Part shown: piece by piece, positions 58,271-64,000 of the stretch
Layout: the number at the start of each line of letters is the position of its first letter
How positions within the stretch are numbered: the first letter of the stretch is position 1
Origin: Pseudomonas bananamidigenes
Lineage (GTDB): Bacteria; Pseudomonadota; Gammaproteobacteria; Pseudomonadales; Pseudomonadaceae
Direction: 5' to 3'
DNA: 64,000 nt
Assembly: GCF_001679645.1 (NCBI RefSeq)
Contig: NZ_LRUN01000005.1
Coordinates: forward strand, 24,959-88,958
Program-made: the position numbers and the translations under genes
Notes under the pieces: generated by a model
Database searches by the model: none
The model's input: only the letters and a program-made list of their open reading frames with translations
What the model was told of the DNA's origin: nothing

Positions 58271-59224
58271 ATGCATAGATGGCTGTTGGCTTTACTGTTG
58301 ATCGGTGGCACCGCGCAAGCGGCCGGCGTTGACGCAATCAGTCCCGGGCGTCTGCAATTGCAGGCCGGTGAAATGGCGGTGGGCATCGGCCCGGCACCGG
58401 CAAAAATCGAGCGGGTGCTGATCGTCATTCATGGCAAGTTGCGCAACGCCGAAACCTATCGCAAGAGTGGCGAGAGCGCCGTCGAACTGTCCGGGCAAAC
58501 CGCCAACACCCTGGTGATCGCCCCGCAGTTTCTCAATGAAAGCGATGTCGCGCTCTACTCACTGCCAGCCAACGTGCTGCGCTGGAAAGGCAATGAATGG
58601 ATGGGCGGCGGGTTATCCACAGGGCCGAACCCGCTGAGTTCCTACGCTGTGCTGGATGAAATCGTCGGGCGACTCACCGATCGCAAGCAGTTTCCGGACG
58701 TGAAGCAGATCGTGATCTTCGGCCATTCCGGCGGTGGTCAGGTGGTGCAGCGTTATGCCCTGCTCGCCCGCGAACAACCGGCACTCAAGACCGAAGGCAT
58801 TCGCCTGCGTTATGTGGTGGCCAATCCGTCGTCCTACGCCTACTTCAACGAGCAACGGCCAGTGGCGTTCGATCATGCGCAGTGTCCGGGTTTCAATCGC
58901 TGGAAGTACGGGCTGGTGGATCCGCCCATTTACTCGGGGGGACAAACGCCCGCGCAACTTGAAGGCCGCTACATCAAACGCGAAGTGGTTTATCTGCTGG
59001 GCCAGCAGGACACCGACCCGCAACACCCGGCGCTGGACAAGAGCTGCGCCGCCGAAGCGCAGGGCGCCTATCGCCTGATGCGCGGAAAGATGTTTTTCAG
59101 TTACCTGCTGCGCCGACACCCGGAAGGGGTGAATCAGCGCCTGGTGGAAGTGCCCGGCGTCGGGCATAACGGCGACGGCATGCTGACCTCACCGGAAGGC
59201 CAGAAAGCCATCTTCGACCAATAA
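58271..59224 (+). CDS. exported alpha/beta-hydrolase-like protein
   Basis: The 317-residue protein has a signal peptide (MHRWLLALLLIGGTAQA) and an alpha/beta-hydrolase-type nucleophile motif GHSGGG (in IVIFGHSGGGQVVQRYAL); a histidine in EVPGVGHNGDGM near the end completes a plausible triad. It starts at the first base after the metallopeptidase stop, so the two are translationally linked and both act outside the cytoplasm. The substrate is unknown. Confidence 0.82.
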   Translation: MHRWLLALLLIGGTAQAAGVDAISPGRLQLQAGEMAVGIGPAPAKIERVLIVIHGKLRNAETYRKSGESAVELSGQTANTLVIAPQFLNESDVALYSLPANVLRWKGNEWMGGGLSTGPNPLSSYAVLDEIVGRLTDRKQFPDVKQIVIFGHSGGGQVVQRYALLAREQPALKTEGIRLRYVVANPSSYAYFNEQRPVAFDHAQCPGFNRWKYGLVDPPIYSGGQTPAQLEGRYIKREVVYLLGQQDTDPQHPALDKSCAAEAQGAYRLMRGKMFFSYLLRRHPEGVNQRLVEVPGVGHNGDGMLTSPEGQKAIFDQ

Positions 59225-59252
59225 AAAACGGGGGCCAAAACCCCCGTTTTTT
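59223..59252. terminator. bidirectional terminator between convergent genes
   Basis: AAAAAACGGGGG and CCCCCGTTTTTT form twelve perfect pairs around CCAAAA. It lies between the hydrolase and HAD genes and overlaps both stops. Confidence 0.95.
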
Positions 59253-59845
59253 CAAGCGAACAACATCCGCCGCAACTCGACACAATCCTTCGCATGCCAG
59301 TCGCTCAGCTCCGGCCAGGGATTGTCCGGCAGGTTCACCAGCACCGTGTGAGTGCCCGCTGCCCGACCGCAATCGAGATCGAAGCGGTAGTCGCCAACCA
59401 TCACCATCTCGCTCGCCGGCACTTGCCAGGCGGCGGCCAGTTTCAGCAGGCCACCGGGATGCGGTTTCGGCGGTGCTTCATCGCGGCCCAGCACATCCTC
59501 CACCGCGAAACAGTCAGCCAGCCCGATGGCCTCCAGCGTCACATGGGCCAGCTCTCGCGCATTGCGGGTCAGAATGCCAAGACGATACCCCCGTGCGTGC
59601 AGGTCGCGCACCAGCTCCACCGCACCGACAGCCGGGATCGAGCCCAGCGCCAGATCCCGCTCATGTTCCAGCAACCACGCATGTTTTGCCGCCGCTTCAT
59701 GGGCAGGTAACGCGGCGAGGTGAGTAAGGATGTCGTCCTCGGGCGGGATCGACAGCGCCACACGGATCGCCGCGAAATCATGCACGGCAACGGTCAGGGT
59801 GCCGTCCATGTCGAACACCCAGTGCCGCACATTCGCAAGGCTCAT
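59252..59845 (-). CDS. HAD-superfamily hydrolase
   Basis: The 197-residue protein is a phosphatase-like HAD enzyme: the nucleophile loop VFDMDGTLTVAVHD near the start, TRNARE as motif II, KPHPGGLL with the lysine of motif III and VGDYRFDLDCGRAAG as motif IV. It resembles the phosphoglycolate-phosphatase/pyrophosphatase group but lacks a full cap domain, and its substrate is unknown. The start at 59845 overlaps the tesB stop by four bases, so tesB and this gene are translationally coupled. Confidence 0.88.
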   Translation of the reverse strand: MSLANVRHWVFDMDGTLTVAVHDFAAIRVALSIPPEDDILTHLAALPAHEAAAKHAWLLEHERDLALGSIPAVGAVELVRDLHARGYRLGILTRNARELAHVTLEAIGLADCFAVEDVLGRDEAPPKPHPGGLLKLAAAWQVPASEMVMVGDYRFDLDCGRAAGTHTVLVNLPDNPWPELSDWHAKDCVELRRMLFA

Positions 59846-60711
59846 GCCCAATCCTTGCGATGACGGATCAGACCTTCCTGAGTCACCGATGCCACCAGTT
59901 GCCCGGCACGGTTGAACACGCTGCCACGGGAGAACCCGCGGGAGTTGCCGGCCCATGGGCTGTCCATGGCGTAGAGCAACCAGTCATCGGCGCGCAGATC
60001 GTTGTGGAACCACAAGGCGTGGTCGAGGCTGGCGACCTGCATGTCCTTCTGCCAGACCGATTTGCCGTGAGGCAGCATCGACGTGGTCAGCAGACCGAAG
60101 TCCGAAGCGTAGGCCAGCAGGTATTTGTGCAGTGCCGGAATGTCGGCCAACGCGCCGTCGGCGCGAAACCACACGTACTTGATCGGGTCCGCCGGCTGCG
60201 GGTTGTACGGATCCTTTTCGGTAACCGGGCGCACTTCGATCGGTTTCGGGCACAGCAGTTTTTCGCGCATGTGTTCCGGGATCAGGTGCGCGCGTTGCTG
60301 GGTCAGTTCCAGCTCCGACGGCAGGTTCTCCGGACCGACCACTTGCGGCATCCGGCTCTGGTGTTCGAAGCCTTCTTCGTCGTACTGGAACGAAGCGCTG
60401 CAGGTGAAAATCGGGTGGCCCTTCTGGATCGCGGTCACGCGACGGGTACTGAAGCTGCCGCCGTCACGCACGCGATCAACCGAGTAGACCACCGGCAACT
60501 TGGCATCGCCCGGACGCAGGAAGTAACCGTGCATCGAATGCACATGACGTGCTTCCTCAACCGTCTGACTGGCCGCCGACAGCGACTGACCGAGCACCTG
60601 GCCGCCGAACAACTGGCGAAAGCCCAGATCCTGACTGCGACCACGGAACAGGTTTTCCTCGATCGGTTCGAGGGTCAGCAGATCCACCAGATCTTCCAAC
60701 ACTTGGCTCAT
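59842..60711 (-). CDS. tesB: acyl-CoA thioesterase II
   Basis: TesB hydrolyses acyl-CoA esters. The 289-residue protein has the double-hotdog fold with the family patterns FRGRSQDLGFRQLFGGQVLGQSL, HSMHGYFLRPGD and an acidic catalytic site near LDHALWFHNDLRADDWLLY. GAGGAG precedes the ATG at 60711. The gene is followed by the HAD hydrolase with a four-base overlap. Confidence 0.95.
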   Translation of the reverse strand: MSQVLEDLVDLLTLEPIEENLFRGRSQDLGFRQLFGGQVLGQSLSAASQTVEEARHVHSMHGYFLRPGDAKLPVVYSVDRVRDGGSFSTRRVTAIQKGHPIFTCSASFQYDEEGFEHQSRMPQVVGPENLPSELELTQQRAHLIPEHMREKLLCPKPIEVRPVTEKDPYNPQPADPIKYVWFRADGALADIPALHKYLLAYASDFGLLTTSMLPHGKSVWQKDMQVASLDHALWFHNDLRADDWLLYAMDSPWAGNSRGFSRGSVFNRAGQLVASVTQEGLIRHRKDWA

Positions 60712-60815
60712 TCAGACTCTCCTCACACAACGCTATGCCGCGCAGCCGGGCTGCGGCGGCCAATTCAGGTTCCGGCGCGAGCCTTGGTCGCGCCCTTGTA
60801 AACGTCCGTGTCGGC

Positions 60816-61385
60816 TTAGCCATGCAGGGTCTGCAGCCATTGCTCCCTGGTAATGCGGTACAACAGATGTCGACGCAACGGGTGGTCGACCGCCAGTTTC
60901 GGGTGATCAAAATCATCGGCCGGATCGTGATGCATGCCGATGGCCTGCATGACTTTTTCCGACGGCAGATTGCTTTGCGCGGTGAAGGACACGATCTCCT
61001 CCAGAGCCAGCCGGTCAAAACCGCAGCGCAGCGCCGTCCACGCTGCTTCGCTGGCATATCCCAGCCCCCAGTGCTCCTTCGCCAGACGCCAGCCGATCTC
61101 CACCGCCGGAGTGAACGGCGCATCGAAACCGACTACGCCGAGCCCGGTAAAACCGATGAATTGGCCAGTGTCCTTGCGCTCCAGCGCCCACAATCCGAAA
61201 CCGTGCTCGGCGAAATGGCCACGGACACGGCCGATCAGTGCTGCGCTTTCCAGCCTGCTCAAAGGCGCCGGAAAGTAGCGCATCACCTGTGGATCGGCGC
61301 ACATCGCCGCAAATGCCGGCAGATCCGTGTCTTGCCACTGGCGCATCAGCAACCTTGCGCTTTCCAGCTCCAGTATCGGTTCCAT
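60816..61385 (-). CDS. GNAT-family acetyltransferase
   Basis: The 189-residue protein has the RimJ/RimL-type GNAT fold: LESARLLMRQWQDTD at the start, then the acetyl-CoA binding segment AVEIGWRLAKEHWGLGYASEA with the R/Q-x-x-G-x-G/A pattern, and VSFTAQSNLPSEKVMQAIGM. Such proteins acetylate amino groups of small molecules, antibiotics or ribosomal proteins. GGAGGGG precedes the ATG. It is divergent from the deacetylase gene, 82 bases away. Confidence 0.9.
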   Translation of the reverse strand: MEPILELESARLLMRQWQDTDLPAFAAMCADPQVMRYFPAPLSRLESAALIGRVRGHFAEHGFGLWALERKDTGQFIGFTGLGVVGFDAPFTPAVEIGWRLAKEHWGLGYASEAAWTALRCGFDRLALEEIVSFTAQSNLPSEKVMQAIGMHHDPADDFDHPKLAVDHPLRRHLLYRITREQWLQTLHG

Positions 61386-61467
61386 CCCGCCCCTCCGCTT
61401 GATGCCGTCAGTCTACATCGCTGTTAGGCTTTGCACTCTTTCCGCAGCCTTTTATGAATTGCCCACC

Positions 61468-62388
61468 ATGCCGTTGCCGCTGATCTACCACGAAGACTAC
61501 AGCCCGGAATTTCCGGCAGATCACCGCTTTCCCATGGACAAGTTCCGCTTGCTGCGCGATCACCTGGTGGACAGCGGCCTGACCCGCGACGAAGACCTGC
61601 TGCGCCCTGAACTGTGCCCTGCCGACATTCTTGCCCTGGCCCATGACCGCAGCTACATCGAGCGTTACATGAGCGGCGAACTGTCTCGCGAAGACCAGCG
61701 CCGGTTGGGACTGCCATGGAACGAAGCCCTGGCCCGACGTACGGTGCGGGCCGTGGGCGGCTCGATTCTGGCAGCGGAAAAAGCGCTGGAACATGGCCTG
61801 GCCTGTCACCTGGCCGGCGGCACCCACCACGCCCACTACGACTATCCCGCCGGGTTCTGCATCTTCAATGATCTGGCGATCATCAGCCACTACCTGCTGC
61901 AGAGCGGCCGGGTGAACCGGGTGCTGATCTTCGATTGCGACGTGCATCAGGGCGACGGCACTGCTCGGATTCTGCACGACACCCAGGAAGCCATCACTGT
62001 TTCCCTGCATTGCGAAAAGAACTTTCCTGCACGCAAGGCCCAGAGCGACTGGGACATTCCGCTGCCCAACGGCATGGGCGATGCCGACTACCTGAAAGTC
62101 GTCGACGATGCACTCAACTATCTGCTGCCGCTGTACCAGCCGGATCTGGTGCTGTACGACGCCGGTGTCGACGTGCACAAGGACGATGCGCTCGGTTATC
62201 TGCAACTGACCGACGAAGGCGTTGCCGCCCGTGACGAAAGCGTGATGCGCCATTGCCTGGGCCGTGACATCCCGGTGGTCGGTGTCATCGGCGGCGGTTA
62301 CAGCAAGGACCGCCGGGCCCTCGCACGGCGCCACGGCATCCTGCATCACAGCGCGCAGCGCGTCTGGCAGTCATCCGGTTGTCATTGA
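61468..62388 (+). CDS. class II histone deacetylase-like protein
   Basis: The 306-residue protein is of the HDAC/acetylpolyamine amidohydrolase superfamily. Zinc and active-site motifs are complete: GGTHHAHYDYPAGFCIFND with the two histidines, DCDVHQGDGTA with aspartate and histidine ligands, YDAGVDVHKDDALG with the aspartate, and GGGYSKD. It probably deacetylates a polyamine or a small acetylated metabolite. The ATG at 61468 (MPLPLIYHEDYSPEF) has a weak ribosome site. It is divergent from a GNAT acetyltransferase, a possible acetylation/deacetylation pair. Confidence 0.92.
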   Translation: MPLPLIYHEDYSPEFPADHRFPMDKFRLLRDHLVDSGLTRDEDLLRPELCPADILALAHDRSYIERYMSGELSREDQRRLGLPWNEALARRTVRAVGGSILAAEKALEHGLACHLAGGTHHAHYDYPAGFCIFNDLAIISHYLLQSGRVNRVLIFDCDVHQGDGTARILHDTQEAITVSLHCEKNFPARKAQSDWDIPLPNGMGDADYLKVVDDALNYLLPLYQPDLVLYDAGVDVHKDDALGYLQLTDEGVAARDESVMRHCLGRDIPVVGVIGGGYSKDRRALARRHGILHHSAQRVWQSSGCH

Positions 62389-62563
62389 GTTGTGCTGCGT
62401 TACCCACAATGACTGTGGAACGGCCTGTGGATAACCTGAGCGAAAGGGACTACAGCCCACGCTGAACATGGCCCGCAGCGCACTGGTTGTTTTTTGATCA
62501 GGCCTGACGATGGCCGCTGCTGTTAGAATGCGCGGCTTATTCCGCCACGCTGTTGCTGCTGCC

Positions 62564-63805
62564 ATGACCCAGACTTCCGCCGCCCTTCCCGCTCACGTCG
62601 CCATCATCGGCGGTGGCCCCGCCGGCCTGATGGCCGCCGAAGTGCTGAGCCAGGCGGGAGTGCGCGTCGACCTGTACGACGGCATGCCTTCGGTGGGCCG
62701 CAAGTTCCTGCTGGCCGGGGTCGGCGGCATGAATATCACCCATTCCGAGGCCTGGCCGGCCTTCCTCTCGCGCTACGCCGAACGCGCCCCGAACATCGCC
62801 CCGCTGCTGCGTGCGTTCGATGCCGACGCCCTGTGCCGCTGGATTCACGACCTCGGCATCGAAACTTTCATCGGCAGCTCCGGCCGGGTGTTCCCCACCG
62901 ACATGAAAGCCGCGCCGTTGCTGCGCGCCTGGCTCAAGCGCCTGCGCGACAGCGGCGTGGTTATCCACACCCGCCACCGCTGGCTCGGCTGGGATGAAAA
63001 CGGCGCGCTGCGCATCGACAGCCCGGACGGCGAGAAAACCCTCAGTCCCGACGCCACCCTGCTCGCCCTCGGCGGCGGCAGTTGGTCGCGACTGGGCTCC
63101 GACGGTGCGTGGATGCTGGCGCTGGAGCAGCGCGGCGTAGGACTGGCGCCTTTGCAACCGAGCAATTGCGGCTTCGAGGTGCAGGCCTGGAGCGAACTGA
63201 TGGTCAGCAAATTCGCCGGCGCGCCGCTGAAAAACATCGGCATCGGTTTGAACGACGACGTTCCGCGTCTGGGCGAGTGCGTGATCACGGCGACCGGCAT
63301 CGAGGGCAGCCTGATTTACGCCCTGTCGGCGCCGATTCGTGAAGCAATCAATCAATATGGCGCGGCTGTCATTCACATCGACCTGCTGCCCGGCCGACCT
63401 GTGGATAAATTGCAGGCGGCCTTGAGCAAACCCCGGGGTTCGCGCTCGATGGCCAAGCATCTGCACAGTCAGGTCGGGATTGACGGGGTGAAAGCGGCGT
63501 TGCTGCGTGAACTCACTGACGCCGCGACGTTTGCCGATCCGGCGTTGCTGGCCCGGGCGATCAAGGCTCTGCCACTGACGCTGGTGAAAACCCGTCCGCT
63601 GGATGAAGCGATCAGCAGTGCCGGCGGCGTGACGTTCGAGTCGATGGATGAGCGCTTGATGCTCAAGGAATTACCGGGAGTGTTCTGTGCGGGGGAAATG
63701 CTGGACTGGGAAGCGCCGACTGGCGGGTATCTGCTGACGGCTTGTTTTGCCAGTGGCCTGGCGGCGGGGTCGGGGATGCTGGACTGGTTACGACGTAAAA
63801 GCTGA
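62564..63805 (+). CDS. HI0933-type flavoprotein (TIGR03862 family)
   Basis: The 413-residue FAD-binding protein has the dinucleotide motif IIGGGPAGLMAAEVLSQAG at the start, GRKFLLAGVGGMNITHSEA, FALxGGGSWSRLGSDG (as LALGGGSWSRLGSDG) and the C-terminal FCAGEMLDWEAPTGGYLLTACF. The family is widespread but its substrate is unknown; it is related to YhiN. TTAGAAT near 62521 is a probable -10 box. The start MTQTSAALPAHVAI at 62564 is chosen for the conserved Rossmann lead. The gene appears to be alone. Confidence 0.9.
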   Translation: MTQTSAALPAHVAIIGGGPAGLMAAEVLSQAGVRVDLYDGMPSVGRKFLLAGVGGMNITHSEAWPAFLSRYAERAPNIAPLLRAFDADALCRWIHDLGIETFIGSSGRVFPTDMKAAPLLRAWLKRLRDSGVVIHTRHRWLGWDENGALRIDSPDGEKTLSPDATLLALGGGSWSRLGSDGAWMLALEQRGVGLAPLQPSNCGFEVQAWSELMVSKFAGAPLKNIGIGLNDDVPRLGECVITATGIEGSLIYALSAPIREAINQYGAAVIHIDLLPGRPVDKLQAALSKPRGSRSMAKHLHSQVGIDGVKAALLRELTDAATFADPALLARAIKALPLTLVKTRPLDEAISSAGGVTFESMDERLMLKELPGVFCAGEMLDWEAPTGGYLLTACFASGLAAGSGMLDWLRRKS

Positions 63806-63811
63806 GTCGCC

Positions 63812-64000
63812 CTCACCCCTCACCCCAGCCCTCTCCCCCAGGAGAGGGAGCCGACCGAGTTGTCTTTCGTCATACATCGACCTGAACGACCGAGTCGATT
63901 ATGGATTCATCGATCAAGTGTTTTTCAAATCCTGAGTTCGACTCGATATTTCAGGTCGGCGTAATTCGCCAAAACAACTCGATCAGTCCCCTCTCCCCCC
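63812..64000. repeat. inverted-repeat element, cut by window edge
   Basis: CTCTCCCCCAGGAGAGGG begins the element; its inner end GAGCCGACCGAGTTGT is mirrored by ACAACTCGATCAGTCCCCTC near 63970-63990. The two ends flank about 100 bases with no conserved gene. The layout is that of a small non-autonomous transposon or compound REP. The right end runs beyond base 64000. Confidence 0.7.

Overview
The window is chromosomal DNA of a fluorescent Pseudomonas, most likely from the P. fluorescens group. The evidence is GC-rich genes with strong third-position GC bias, gene order resembling P. aeruginosa PAO1 from proB through obgE-rpmA-rplU-ispB, morA-glyA and mapZ-radA-katB-mscL to fpr, and several copies of the GTGGGAGCGAGC-type REP palindromes typical of P. 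fluorescens relatives. I saw no rRNA, tRNA, CRISPR array, prophage or intact insertion sequence.

Region by region: 1-7.6 kb is housekeeping (creA, proB, obgE, rpmA, rplU, ispB) followed by yjdM, an iron-box-controlled small gene, fklB and two conserved small genes. 7.7-16.5 kb holds a large lipoprotein, a Lon-like protease, a DUF3015 protein, a DUF4105 protein, a small lipoprotein and a Gre-like factor. 16.5-25.5 kb carries gdhA, ettA, a 156-bp palindromic repeat, the c-di-GMP protein morA and glyA. 25.5-29.4 kb is accessory: a short possible gene remnant, an orphan gene, and a dicarboxylate-type symporter with two GntR-family regulators. 29.4-37.9 kb returns to core genes: a CobW-type GTPase, a YbdD-like protein with its CstA-type carbon-starvation/pyruvate transporter, mapZ, radA, katB, mscL and fpr. 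37.9-38.9 kb is an AT-richer island with a LuxR-type regulator interrupted by a one-base frameshift. 39-49.3 kb carries rlmG, the cyanide-insensitive oxidase operon (cioA, cioB, DUF2474) with a perfect ANR box upstream, an MFS exporter, a HigBA toxin-antitoxin pair, a secreted DUF4879-like protein, a purine permease overlapping trmA, and a DUF4160-DUF2442 pair. 49.4-56.1 kb is a quinate/shikimate catabolic cluster (LysR, aroQ, an aroE-like dehydrogenase, TetR, quiC, MFS permease). 56.2-64 kb holds an EamA permease, a zinc metallopeptidase with a secreted hydrolase, a HAD phosphatase overlapping tesB, a GNAT acetyltransferase, a class II deacetylase and a HI0933-type flavoprotein, ending in an inverted-repeat element cut by the window edge.

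Functional links: cioAB, katB and fpr are respiration or redox-stress genes; morA (makes or breaks c-di-GMP) and mapZ (binds c-di-GMP) are two ends of the same motility signalling chain; the quinate cluster would take up a plant hydroaromatic acid and convert it to protocatechuate. Most of the window is ordinary core genome. The points that most merit follow-up are the frameshifted LuxR gene with its 20-bp upstream dyad, the DUF4160-DUF2442 pair, the orphan gene after glyA, the two matching operator-like sites around the symporter promoter, and the mobile-looking palindromic repeats.
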